Origin: Streptomyces aurantiogriseus | GTDB lineage: Bacteria; Actinomycetota; Actinomycetes; Streptomycetales; Streptomycetaceae | Length of the DNA stretch: 64,000 nucleotides | Direction: 5' to 3' | Assembly (NCBI RefSeq): GCF_014649375.1 | Contig: NZ_BMSX01000017.1 | Span: forward strand, 1-64,000 | Shown here: positions 1-9,100 of the stretch, one piece after another | Layout: the number at the start of each line of letters is the position of its first letter | Numbering within the stretch: the stretch's first letter is position 1 | Notes under the pieces: model-generated | What the model was told of the DNA's origin: nothing | Database searches by the model: none | What the model saw: the letters and a program-made list of their open reading frames with translations, nothing else | Translations under genes and position numbers: made by a program

Positions 1-144
1 GACCCGACGGGGTTCGCAGACCCGACGGCACTGGCAGACCCCACCGCGTTCGCGGACCCGACAGCACTGGCAGACCCCACCGGATTCGCGAACCCCACCG
101 CACTGGCAGACCCCACCGGATTCGCAGACCCCACAGCACTGTCG
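1..144 (+). repeat. In-frame 18-bp tandem repeat
   Basis: Eight consecutive 18-bp units, each beginning GACCC(C/G)AC and encoding (D/N)PT(A/G)(L/F)A. Leu and Phe units mostly alternate, giving a 36-bp higher-order period. The array begins before the window. Confidence 0.85.
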
Positions 145-1674
145 GTGCCGGACGTGAGCGGGGTGACGGACGCGGTCGGCGACCAGGTCACCGACGCGGT
201 CGGGCAGGCGGCGCAGGCCCTCGCCGAGCAGGCCCAGGACCTGATCGTGCCCGCGCTGATCGGGCTCGCCGACCTCAGCGGGGCGCTGCTCGCGACCCGG
301 CTGGCGCTGCGCGGCACAGTGGCGCTGGCGGAGTTCAACAACAAGGTCGCCGCCGAGCAGGCGGCCCTGTCCCGGCGGCAGATGCTGCTGGAGGCCGGCA
401 GTGCGTGCTGGCGGCGCGCGGCGGAGACCGCGGCCGGCATCAACGCCCGGATCATGGTGCTGGGTCTGGAGCCGTCCGGTCCGGGTGACCCACCGGTGCC
501 GTCGCCGGTGCAGCCGGTCGGTGTGCCCCTCGACCGGCTGTGGCGGCAACTGGCGGACGCCGAGCGGGCGTTGCGCCGGGTGGAGGCCCACCGCGCGGCC
601 CGCGCGACGGCCCGGCTGCCCTTCCAGCACCGGGACGACCCGGCGAGCGCGGCCTGGCACGACAAGCTGCGCCGGCGCAGACTCGACGCGCTGCAGCGGT
701 ACGTCGACGGAGGGCCGCCCCCGGAGCTGCAGCACGAGGAGCCGGTCCCGTCCGGAGGTGCCCTCACCGAGGCCGGTGCCCTCACCGAGGACGACGTCCT
801 GCGCGAGGGCGCCCGGCTGCTGGCCCGGCTGCCGCTGTCCCTCCCCTCCGCGAGCCGGGACGTGATCGACGACTGCCTGATGGAGGCCCGACGGGCCGTG
901 GCCCGGCGGCCCTCGGCGGTGCGGCCGTTCCTCGACGAGGCGGCGCTCATCGCGAGCACCGAGTCCAAGCGCGCGCAGCAGGCCGGGACGGCCCGCCGGG
1001 ACGCGGCCCTGCGGCTCGACGTGCTCCGCTCCCCCGCGCCCGACGGCGTCGATCCACTGCCGGACGCCTCCGCCGCCGTCTCCGTGCTGGAACGCGTCCT
1101 GCGCGACGGCGTGCCGCCGTCCCCGGCGGACGAACGGACCGTGCAGGAGGCCCTGGTGGCCCGCTCCAGCGCCCTGCACCGCGCCTACGTGGCGGCGGCG
1201 CTGCGGCGCGCGACCGAGCGGTGGGCGGACGGCTCGGTGCACGCCCGCGCCGACGGCGAGCACTGGGACTTCGCGCCGGCGGCCTGGGGCGGCCACTACT
1301 GGCTGCGCTTCCGCCTCACCACCGGCGGGCAGGCCCGCGTCATCACCATGCGCCGCCCGCTGCCGCCCGGGGAGGCCGGGGATCCCGACGCGGTGGCCGA
1401 CTGGCAGAAGCGGGACGCCGAACGATGCGCCGAGAGCGAGTCGTACGTACGGCAGCTGTCCGAACTCACCGAGGCGGAAGGCGTCCGCGCCGCGTTCGCC
1501 TGGAGCCCCGGCGCCGTCGTGGAGGGCGCCCCGGCCCCCGGTCTGACGATCACCGCCGCTCCCGGCCAGGCCCGTCCCACCGAGCCCGGCCGCACCAGCC
1601 ACCACCCCGCACAACCCTCCCGCCGCCCCACGGTCCGCCCCCGCCACCGCCACCACGGCGACACCGGCCGCTGA
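1..1674 (+). CDS. Uncharacterised repeat-containing protein, 5' partial
   Basis: I do not recognise this family. The frame is open from the first base of the window, so the gene starts upstream; at least 557 codons are visible. Residues 1-48 are eight hexapeptides of the type DPTALA/DPTGFA. Next comes an alanine-rich, probably helical stretch (IGLADLSGALLATRLALRG), then a charged region, and near residues 400-470 a denser globular part (HWDFAPAAWGGHYWLRFRL). The C-terminus is rich in Pro, Arg and His. A GTG at 145 could start a 509-residue form, but the repeats continue upstream in the same frame without a stop, so that GTG is probably internal. It ends 26 bases before the AAA+ ATPase and is probably co-transcribed with it. 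Confidence 0.75.
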   Translation, partial: DPTGFADPTALADPTAFADPTALADPTGFANPTALADPTGFADPTALSVPDVSGVTDAVGDQVTDAVGQAAQALAEQAQDLIVPALIGLADLSGALLATRLALRGTVALAEFNNKVAAEQAALSRRQMLLEAGSACWRRAAETAAGINARIMVLGLEPSGPGDPPVPSPVQPVGVPLDRLWRQLADAERALRRVEAHRAARATARLPFQHRDDPASAAWHDKLRRRRLDALQRYVDGGPPPELQHEEPVPSGGALTEAGALTEDDVLREGARLLARLPLSLPSASRDVIDDCLMEARRAVARRPSAVRPFLDEAALIASTESKRAQQAGTARRDAALRLDVLRSPAPDGVDPLPDASAAVSVLERVLRDGVPPSPADERTVQEALVARSSALHRAYVAAALRRATERWADGSVHARADGEHWDFAPAAWGGHYWLRFRLTTGGQARVITMRRPLPPGEAGDPDAVADWQKRDAERCAESESYVRQLSELTEAEGVRAAFAWSPGAVVEGAPAPGLTITAAPGQARPTEPGRTSHHPAQPSRRPTVRPRHRHHGDTGR

Positions 1675-1700
1675 CCACCCCCGACGTCCCCGGAGGACCC

Positions 1701-3746
1701 ATGACCAGTCCTGCCCTGGAGTCGCCGCGTGTGCGGCGGACCGTGCCGCCGCCCTTCGCGGCCGAACTGGCCGGCACTCTCAGCGTCCACGCCCAGTACG
1801 TACTGCACGGCAACGTCCGCGACGACTACGTGGTCGCCCTCGACCTGACCGACGGCGGTCGCCGCTACGAGGCCGTCGGTCTGGAGGATCTGCTGTGGGA
1901 GCAGCTGCGGCGGGCCGGCTACGCAAGCCTGCTGCGCTACGACGCCGTCGCGGGCTTCAGCGTCGCGCGCTGTGTCGACGGGCTCGACATGAACACGCTG
2001 CTGCGGCGCAACACCCGCGGGGTCCCCGACCGCAAGGAGCCGGCCGCCGCCGACGGCGGCGGAGTGGAGCGGGTCTTCGAGTCGTTCGCCCGCGGCTGGA
2101 CCGGCGAGCGGCCGGGCCCCCTCCAGGGCGACCCGCGCTACGACGACTACCAGAAGCCGCTCCCGGCGGCCCTGCTCGTCGACTACGCCTCCCGGATCCC
2201 CACCCAGGTCAACCAGCTCAGCGACGCAGAGCGGACGTTCTTCCTGCACTGCCTGAAGATCGCCGAGGAGGCCCGGCCGATCCGCCGCGACAAGTCCGGC
2301 CGCGCCCTGTTCAACCCGATCATCTGGCTCGCCGACGGTGAACGGGACCTGCCCGCCTGGATGGTGACGAGCAGCGTACGGGTGCGCAGCATCGGCGTCC
2401 CGATGCCGGACCTCGGCCAGCGCCGCCGTATGGCCACCCTGCTCGCCGACGAGGCGGGCCGCTCGTCCACCACGCTGGACGTCGGCCCGCTGATGCCGGG
2501 GGCCGGCCCGGAGAAGGTGTCCGAGGAGCAGATCGAGCGGTTCGCCCGGTCGGCGAGCGGGCTGACGCTGCGCGCGATGCGGGAGAGCATGCGGCTCGCC
2601 CGCGACCGCAAGATCCCGTTCGCCGAGATGGAACGCGCGGTGCGCACCTACGAGTTGGGGGACAGCCGTACGCCGTGGACGGGCGGCGCGGTCGCGGAGA
2701 GCATCCGGTACGGCGAGGACGAGATCCGGGGGCGGGTGCTGGGGCAGGAGAGGGCGGTCACGCAGACGCTGGACGTGCTCAAGCGGGCCGCGCTCGGCCT
2801 GTCCGGGGCGCAGGCGTCGGGCGCCGGGCACCGGCCGCGCGGCGTGCTGTTCTTCGCCGGGCCGACCGGCACCGGCAAGACGGAGCTGGCCAAGGCGGTG
2901 GCCCACACCATCTTCGGCTCGGAGGAGGCGTGCCTGCGCTTCGACATGAGCGAGTTCTCGGCACCCCACTCCGCGGACCGCCTGGTGGGCGCCCCGCCGG
3001 GATACGTCGGCTACGAGGCGGGCGGCGAGCTGACCCGCGCGGTGCGCGAGGACCCGTTCAGGGTGGTGCTCTTCGACGAGATCGACAAGGCCGACAAGGG
3101 CGTCCTGGACAAGTTCCTGCAGGTGCTGGAGGACGGTCGGCTGACGGACGGCCAGGGCGTGACGACGTACTTCAGCGAGTGCGTCCTGATCTTCACCTCC
3201 AACCTGGGCGTCCACGGCCCGGCGGGCGAGGACGGGCGCCCGCTGAACTCCTCCGCCGGCCTCGACCGGCTCCCGGAAACCCCCGAGGAACGCGCGGAGT
3301 TCGAGCGGAAGATCCTGAGCAACGTCCGCCACCACTTCGAACACACCCTGAAGCGCCCTGAGTTGCTCAACCGGCTCGGCGGCAACATCGTCGTCTTCCA
3401 GTACATCGACGAGCCCACCGCGCGCAGCATCTTCCGGCTGCAACTCCGCAACATCGTCCGGCACATGGAACGGCAGAGCGGACTGAGGCTACAGGTGCTG
3501 CCGGAGGCGGAACAGGTCCTCGCCGACGAGTGCGTACGGGACCGGCGCAACGGCGGCCGGGGCATCGGCATGAAGCTGGAGACCCACCTGATCAACCCGC
3601 TGGCCCGGGGGGTGTTCGACCTCGGCACGGGCCTGACCCCGGGCACCGTGGTCACCGTCTCGCGGGTCGTGGTGTCCCCGGACGGTGAGGTCGACCTGAA
3701 ACTGGACCTCGGCGCGCCGGCCGCGGAGAGCAAGAGCCTGTGGTGA
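1701..3746 (+). CDS. ClpB/ClpA-like AAA+ ATPase
   Basis: A 681-residue protein starting at ATG 1701, with CGGAGG just upstream. Residues about 385-620 form a complete Hsp100-type AAA+ module: Walker A GPTGTGKT (387-394), Walker B VVLFDEID (455-462), sensor-1 Asn in FTSNLG (about 501), the ELLNRLGG arginine-finger region (about 558), and a C-terminal small domain. The first 330 residues look like a second AAA fold that has lost its Walker A (NPIIWLADGERDLPAWMV resembles a Walker B/sensor-1 strand). I infer a degenerate first ring. It is probably a remodelling ATPase acting on a partner encoded nearby. Its stop overlaps the FHA gene, so the two are likely translationally coupled. The substrate is unknown. 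Confidence 0.88.
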   Translation: MTSPALESPRVRRTVPPPFAAELAGTLSVHAQYVLHGNVRDDYVVALDLTDGGRRYEAVGLEDLLWEQLRRAGYASLLRYDAVAGFSVARCVDGLDMNTLLRRNTRGVPDRKEPAAADGGGVERVFESFARGWTGERPGPLQGDPRYDDYQKPLPAALLVDYASRIPTQVNQLSDAERTFFLHCLKIAEEARPIRRDKSGRALFNPIIWLADGERDLPAWMVTSSVRVRSIGVPMPDLGQRRRMATLLADEAGRSSTTLDVGPLMPGAGPEKVSEEQIERFARSASGLTLRAMRESMRLARDRKIPFAEMERAVRTYELGDSRTPWTGGAVAESIRYGEDEIRGRVLGQERAVTQTLDVLKRAALGLSGAQASGAGHRPRGVLFFAGPTGTGKTELAKAVAHTIFGSEEACLRFDMSEFSAPHSADRLVGAPPGYVGYEAGGELTRAVREDPFRVVLFDEIDKADKGVLDKFLQVLEDGRLTDGQGVTTYFSECVLIFTSNLGVHGPAGEDGRPLNSSAGLDRLPETPEERAEFERKILSNVRHHFEHTLKRPELLNRLGGNIVVFQYIDEPTARSIFRLQLRNIVRHMERQSGLRLQVLPEAEQVLADECVRDRRNGGRGIGMKLETHLINPLARGVFDLGTGLTPGTVVTVSRVVVSPDGEVDLKLDLGAPAAESKSLW

Positions 3747-4309
3747 CGGAGGAGCCCGGGGTGCCCGGTCCCCGCCACGTCGACCGGGGGCTGGCCGACG
3801 ACGACGCCCTCCTCGGCGACGAGGACGAGGAGGAGTACGCGCCGACTCCGCAGGACTGGCCGGAGGAGGTCCTCCGGCCCCGCACGCAAGTCCCGCCGGG
3901 CCCGGCCCGTCCCTGTTGGCGCTGCGCCTTCCCCGTGCCCTCGGGCACGTCCGTCTGCCCGGAGTGCCTGGAGTCGGCCCGCCACCTCCGCCTGGTCGGC
4001 ACCCGCCCGCAGCTCGACATACGGCACGGCGAGGGCCCCCCACTGCGCCTGGGCCGCCACCCGGTCTGGGCCCGCCCCGAGGTCGCCACCGCCCTCCGCT
4101 GCGAGGAGGACGTCTCCCGCTGCCACGCCACGATCCGCCTGGCCCCGGACGGCACCCTCTGGCTGACGGAGAACCCGGCCGGCACGTCGAACGGCACCTA
4201 CGTCAACAACGAGCGCATCCCCCAGGGCACCCGAGTCCCCCTGCACGACGGCGACGTGATCGGCCTCGGCAGAAGGGTGGCACTCACGGTCCTGCTGACG
4301 GACCCGTGA
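3743..4309 (+). CDS. Zinc-ribbon/FHA-domain protein
   Basis: About 188 residues. GTG 3743 overlaps the ATPase stop (GTGA); GTG 3740 is an alternative start. An acidic N-terminus (LGDEDEEEY) is followed by a zinc ribbon (CWRC...CPEC, residues about 58-76) and a forkhead-associated domain with the phosphothreonine-binding signature: LRLGRHP, VSRCHATI, TSNGTYVNNERI, DGDVIGLG. FHA domains bind pThr, so this is probably a phosphorylation-dependent adaptor working with the adjacent ATPase. No Ser/Thr kinase is encoded in the window. The last about 128 bases of the gene are duplicated downstream in three decayed copies. Confidence 0.88.
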   Translation: MTEEPGVPGPRHVDRGLADDDALLGDEDEEEYAPTPQDWPEEVLRPRTQVPPGPARPCWRCAFPVPSGTSVCPECLESARHLRLVGTRPQLDIRHGEGPPLRLGRHPVWARPEVATALRCEEDVSRCHATIRLAPDGTLWLTENPAGTSNGTYVNNERIPQGTRVPLHDGDVIGLGRRVALTVLLTDP

Positions 4310-4317
4310 CCGGCCGC

Positions 4318-4698
4318 ACCTCGAACGGCACGTACGTCGACGGCGAGCGCACCCGGGAGGGCGACCGGATCCCCGCCGCACGCCGACGGCCTGGTCGGCC
4401 TCAGCAGGAACACGGCGCTCACGGTCCTCCAGACCGACCCCTGACCGGGCCGTACGTCAACGGCGAGCGCCCCCCGGAAGGACGGGCGGCCGGTTCCCGC
4501 CGTACGCCGGCGACGTGACCGGCCCCGGCAGAAACACGGCGCTCACGATCCCGCCGAGGCCGACCCCTGACCTGGCCGTACGTCAACGGCGAGCGCACCC
4601 GGGAGGACGGGCGGCCGGTTCCCGCCGTACGCCGGCGACGTGACCGGCCCCGGCAGAAACGTGGCGCTCACGATCCTGCCGAGGCCGACCCGTGACCG
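4318..4698 (+). pseudogene. Three decayed tandem copies of the FHA gene 3' end
   Basis: The 3' end of the FHA gene (4182-4309, from the TSNGTYV codons to the stop) is repeated at about 4318-4444, 4450-4570 and 4573-4698. Each copy keeps a recognisable SNGTYV- or YVNGER-like start, a GxGRNxALT-like end and a terminal TGA. Small indels break the frame, most heavily in copies 2 and 3, which resemble each other most closely. None has a start codon or ribosome site, so they are probably not translated. Confidence 0.8.
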
Positions 4699-4708
4699 GC
4701 CGTACGGA

Positions 4709-5359
4709 CTACGACGGCACGATCGCCGCCCGCAGCGGGGCCAGCAGCCGGTTCGCCTCGCCCACGCCCTCGAAGGTCGCGAGGTCGTGGCGCGCCAGGG
4801 TCTCGGTGCTCAACGGCTTCGGCCCGCAGCGGTCCCCGAACAGCACCAGCGCCTCCCGCGGCCGGTGCCGCCGGGACTGCCACAGCAGCCCCTGCGCGTC
4901 CGGCGCCTGCTTGCGCAGCTCCTGCGCCCAGTACCGCGTCTTGGGGTACTGCTCGGGCTCGCAGTCCAGCAGCCAGGTCGTCTGGCAGACGGCCGCCAGG
5001 TCCTCCTCGGTGCGCAGGGAGATGAGGGTGAGGTCGGCGGTCGTGACGATCTCGGCGAGCGTGTAGCGGCTCGCCTGCGCCCAGGGCACGAGCCGGGCAC
5101 CCTGAACCGCGTCGAACTCCACGGACCGCAGGAACACCTCGGCGAGCGCGGTGGTGGGCTCCCGGGTGGCGTAGAGGTACGGATACGGGTCGGCGGCCGT
5201 GCAGTCGAAACGGGCACCGCCGTAGAAGAGGTGCGCCTCCGTCTTCTTGAACTCGGTCGCCGGGTAACGGGTGCGGTGGCAGCGCCACAGCCGGGTTCCG
5301 GCCGGGAGGAAGGTGACCTTGGGCGTCATCTCGACGGCCGGAGGAAGCTGATCCGTCAT
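4709..5359 (-). CDS. RES-domain protein, probable NAD+-consuming toxin
   Basis: A 216-residue protein; ATG 5359 shares one base with the upstream gene's stop (TGATG), so the pair should be translationally coupled. The whole protein matches the RES fold. The defining residues appear present: Arg in LWRCH (R26), the GGARF motif (R50), Glu in ALAEVF (E74) and Ser in LLWQSRR (S162). RES toxins of Xre-RES and MbcTA modules degrade NAD+ by hydrolysis or phosphorolysis. The upstream partner gene fits the antitoxin position. Whether it is a stand-alone toxin or the effector arm of the CHAT/AAA+ cluster is inference. Confidence 0.85.
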   Translation of the reverse strand: MTDQLPPAVEMTPKVTFLPAGTRLWRCHRTRYPATEFKKTEAHLFYGGARFDCTAADPYPYLYATREPTTALAEVFLRSVEFDAVQGARLVPWAQASRYTLAEIVTTADLTLISLRTEEDLAAVCQTTWLLDCEPEQYPKTRYWAQELRKQAPDAQGLLWQSRRHRPREALVLFGDRCGPKPLSTETLARHDLATFEGVGEANRLLAPLRAAIVPS

Positions 5360-6153
5360 CAGTCCTCCTCCACCAGCGCCAGGGCGGCGTCCGCCAGCCG
5401 CTCGTCCGGAACCCGCCCGATCAGCGAGGCCGGCGCACCGCCCAGCCAGGCGTTGCCGCCCAGCCACCAGTCGGCGGCACCCCAGGGGTCGCGGTCGGCC
5501 AGCAGGATCCGGTTGATCCGCACGACGACATCGAGCGGCCGCCCGGTGTCCGGGTCGAACTGGAACTCGGGACTTCGCAGGCCCGCGCCCGGATCCTCCG
5601 GATCGCCCAGCACGATCACATCAGCGGGACTCGCCCCGGCGCCCGGGCTCCCGGCAGGCGCGGCAGCCCGCGAGGGCACAGCGAGAAGCCGCCGCCGCGC
5701 AGCGGCGAGAACGGCAGCCACGGGGTCGGCGGTCTCGCCGACCGACGGGGCCGCAAGATCACCGCCCTCGCCGACCACGCCCACCCCGGGCGTCGCAGGA
5801 CCGCCCGGCTGACGCCCCGTCACCCCGCCGGACCCGGCGACCTCGGCGGACGGGGCGGCGTACAGGGCCTCAAGGGCGGCGAGTACGGCCTCTTCGGACG
5901 GGGCCGTGGGGGCCGCCGCGACCGCGCGTTCGCCGGAGCGCAGTGCCTTGGCCAGGTCGCCCGCGTCCTTCGGGACGGGCCACAGGGACCGCAGGACGGC
6001 CGTCATGGCCCGGGCGGCCCGGTCGGGGTCCGTGCCGGCCGCGCGCAGCCGCTCCAGGCGGGTCAGGAAGTGCTGGTACTGCTCGTCGTCCAGCCACTGT
6101 CTGAGCTCCGCGCGGTGCCGCACGAGCAGGGCCAGCAGCTCATTGGTGTCCAA
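5359..6153 (-). CDS. RES partner with Xre/MbcA-like C-terminus (putative antitoxin)
   Basis: 264 residues. TTG 6153 was chosen because GGAAGG lies 7 bases upstream and no better start follows; it overlaps the CHAT gene end by 14 bases. The N-terminus (DTNELLALLVRHRAELRQ) is helical. The middle is Ala/Pro/Gly-rich. The C-terminus (WLGGNAWLGGAPASLIG, then an ALAL helix) resembles the NPxLGGxxPxxLL segment of MbcA/ParS/Xre antitoxins that cover RES active sites. No helix-turn-helix is obvious, so DNA binding is doubtful. Position directly before the RES gene supports an antitoxin or scaffold role; similarity is modest. Confidence 0.65.
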   Translation of the reverse strand: MDTNELLALLVRHRAELRQWLDDEQYQHFLTRLERLRAAGTDPDRAARAMTAVLRSLWPVPKDAGDLAKALRSGERAVAAAPTAPSEEAVLAALEALYAAPSAEVAGSGGVTGRQPGGPATPGVGVVGEGGDLAAPSVGETADPVAAVLAAARRRLLAVPSRAAAPAGSPGAGASPADVIVLGDPEDPGAGLRSPEFQFDPDTGRPLDVVVRINRILLADRDPWGAADWWLGGNAWLGGAPASLIGRVPDERLADAALALVEED

Positions 6154-9100
6154 CGGTGTTCCTTCCGTGCCGGACGGATGCGGGACTGCCTTGGTGGATG
6201 AAGGGGGCCCACGCCTCGACGGGCAGGGCCGGCTCGCCCTCGATCTCGGCGGCGAGCGGAGCACTCAGCGGCAGAGCGGGCCGGTGCGCGTCCAGCGCCC
6301 ACAGCTGGGTCCGGCGCAGCGCGCGGGCGGGGTCGGTGCCCTCGGCCAGGAAGTGGTGCAGGGCGTTCATCAGAACGGCCCCGCTCGCGTCGGACACGGT
6401 CCACTTGGAGCCGATCACATCCGCGGCGCCCCGCGCCACGAACGCCGTGGTGACGGTCAGTGTCTCGTCGTGGTCGCGCGTGCTGAGGTCGGTCTCGCAG
6501 GCACTGAGCACGACGAGCGGCCCGGCCGCGTCGGGCGGCCCGGCGGGCGCCCCCAGCAACTGCCGTACGGTGAGCACGCCGGCGTCGTCCTCGCCGCCCT
6601 CGCGGACTCCGGAGCCGGCCGCGGGCCGCGGGTGCAGCAGCAGCCCGGAGACGGTGGGCCGGCCCCCGGCGAACCCGTGCACACTGAACTGCACGAGCGT
6701 GGCGGGCCGTTCACCGGTACCGCCGGGCAGCAGCGGCAGCAGCTCCTCGGGCGTGCCGTCGACGTGCCCGTCGTCGGCGTCGAGGTCGCCGTAACACCGG
6801 GCCCCTGCGTAGCGGGCGCGCAACCCGTCGACCTCGTGCAGGGCGTACACGAGCGTGCCGCGCGGATCCGCGACCAGCACGGGCGCGGCGCCCACCGGAA
6901 GCCGTCCGCGCCGCGCCGATCGTACGAACTCGGCGCCGGAGGCCGCGTAGCTGATGACGGCGTGGTCGACGGCGTACGCGGGCCGTTCCCCGACGGTGCC
7001 GCTGAGCCGGGCCGCGTGCCAGGGCACGGATCCCAGGTTGCCGGCGGGCAGCAGCACGAGCCGCACCGGATCGTCGGGCGTGGCGGGCCGGCCGGGCCGG
7101 ACGACCTCGAGCACCGGTTCCATCACGGCGGTCCCCGCCCAGCCGCACACGTTCTCCAGCGCGCGCTTCCATACGTCCACGACCCGGGCGCGGGCCTCCG
7201 CCGTGCCCGAGGCGCCGGGCGCGGTGAGCGCGGACCGGTCGCGGGCGGCGTCGAGGTACTCCTCCAGCGGCCCGCGCTCCGCCGCGGCCAGCCCGGTCAG
7301 CTCAACGGCCAGTGGTGCCCCGCCGGGCCGCACCACCAACGCCCAGCCGGGCCCGTCACCTCCCCCGGCCACCAGATGCACCACCGCGTCGACCCCGGCC
7401 CGCTCGGCGGTGTCCGCCAGGTCCTGCCAGGTCGGCACGGCGGCGGACACCGCCCGGGCCCGCAGTGCCGTCAGCGCACGACGGCGCAGAGTGCTGGGGA
7501 TGAGGACATCCACATCCACCGTGTCCGACCCGGCCGCATCCACCGTGTCCGACCCGGCCGCCACGTTCCGCACACCCGCAGCCTCCGGTGTGTCCGCCAT
7601 GCCTGGTGCATCCGCCGCGTTCGGTGCATCCGCCGCGTTCGGTGCATCCGCCCTGGGCGGTGAGTCCGCCGCGCTCGGTGCATCCGCCCTGGCCGGTCCA
7701 TCCGCCGCGCTCGGTGCATCCACACTCGCCAGTGCGTCCGCCGCACTAGATACAACCGCCTTGCCTGGCGCCTCTGCCGCGTTCGATACATCCGCCTCAG
7801 CGGGTGCCTCCGCCCTGCCCCGTACGTCCCCCACGGCCGGCGCCTCCGCCCTGCCCGGTACGGCCGCCGCCGCGGCACCCGCCGCGTCGGCCCCCGCCCG
7901 TGACGCCTCCCGCCAGCGTGCCGCGAGGACCTTCTCGCCGCACGCCTCCAGCTGCTCGGGCACGCTCTCGGAGGCCGCGACGGCCCGCAGTACGAGGGCC
8001 CGGCCCGCCTCCAGCACCCGCAGAGCGGTGGCGGCGTCGCCGGCCTCCGCGGCCCAGACGGCTGCCCGGGCCCCGCGGTCGGCGGCGGCGCGGGCGGCCG
8101 AGAGGCCGTGCTCGGCGCCGATCTGGAGGAGGACGTCCTCGGCAACCTTCTCCAGCAGCCTCTCGGTGGCCTCCAGGGCGCGCCCGGTGTCGCCGTCCGC
8201 GCCGCGCCGCCGGTAGAAGTCGGCGAGCAGCCGGTACACCTCCTGGGCGGTACCGCACGCCGTGCGCTCGCCGATGTCCCCGCGGGCCGCCTGCAGCTCC
8301 TTGATGGCCTCGTCGAGGGCGGCCGGGGTGCCCTCGCGGTCGTGCTCGACACCGAGGACGAGCGCGATCCCGGTCCGGGTGCGGATGTCCTGGTCGGCGA
8401 CGACGGCCGGGCTGCCGAGCGAGGCGCGGATCTCCTCGACCTCCGCGAGCAGGCTTCCGGCGGAGGGGTCGACGAACCGCTGCAGGGCGCTGGTCATCGC
8501 CCGTACGGCAGGCATCACACTGCGCAGCGCGACGGGCAGCGCGGGATGTTCCTGCGACTCGCGCAGATACATCAGCGCCCGCCGCAGCGGCGGCCCGAGC
8601 GTGCCGCCGGCGCGTCCGATCGCCATGGCCCGGCGCAGCTGCAGGAAGCCGAGGATGAACAGGACGATGTTGGCCGACGTGTCGTCCTCGGTCAGCTCGT
8701 GGCGCATCTCCAGGAGGATGTCGCCGATCTCGTCGAGCGTGTCGAGGTCGTCCTCGGGTGTCTCGGCGATGCGCTGGTGCAGCAGCAGGGCGCGGCCGGC
8801 AGTCACCAGCTCCCGGCCCGCCGGGCCGGCTGGCATGTGCCGGACCACGTCCCCGAGGTCGAAGTTGTCGGCGAGCAGGCGCCGCGCGGCGTCCACGTCC
8901 GCGAGGTTTCCGCCGTTCATGGAGACACCGGCGAGCGCCCCGGCGCGCAGGATGTCCATCACCTCGGCGGGCGCGTCGTGGTCGTGCGAGGCCCTGAACA
9001 GCAGTTCCGCGGCCTTGGTCACGCCCTCCGCGTCTCCCTTGCGCATGGAGACGGCGAGGCGGGCGAGTCCGGCGGTGGCCCGGTCCTGCCAGGAGTCCTG

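Noticed and set aside
1296-3464. A 722-codon open frame on the minus strand opposite the AAA+ gene
   Set aside because: Codon composition and amino-acid content are those of a shadow frame in G+C-rich DNA; the + strand shows clear AAA+ motifs in frame.
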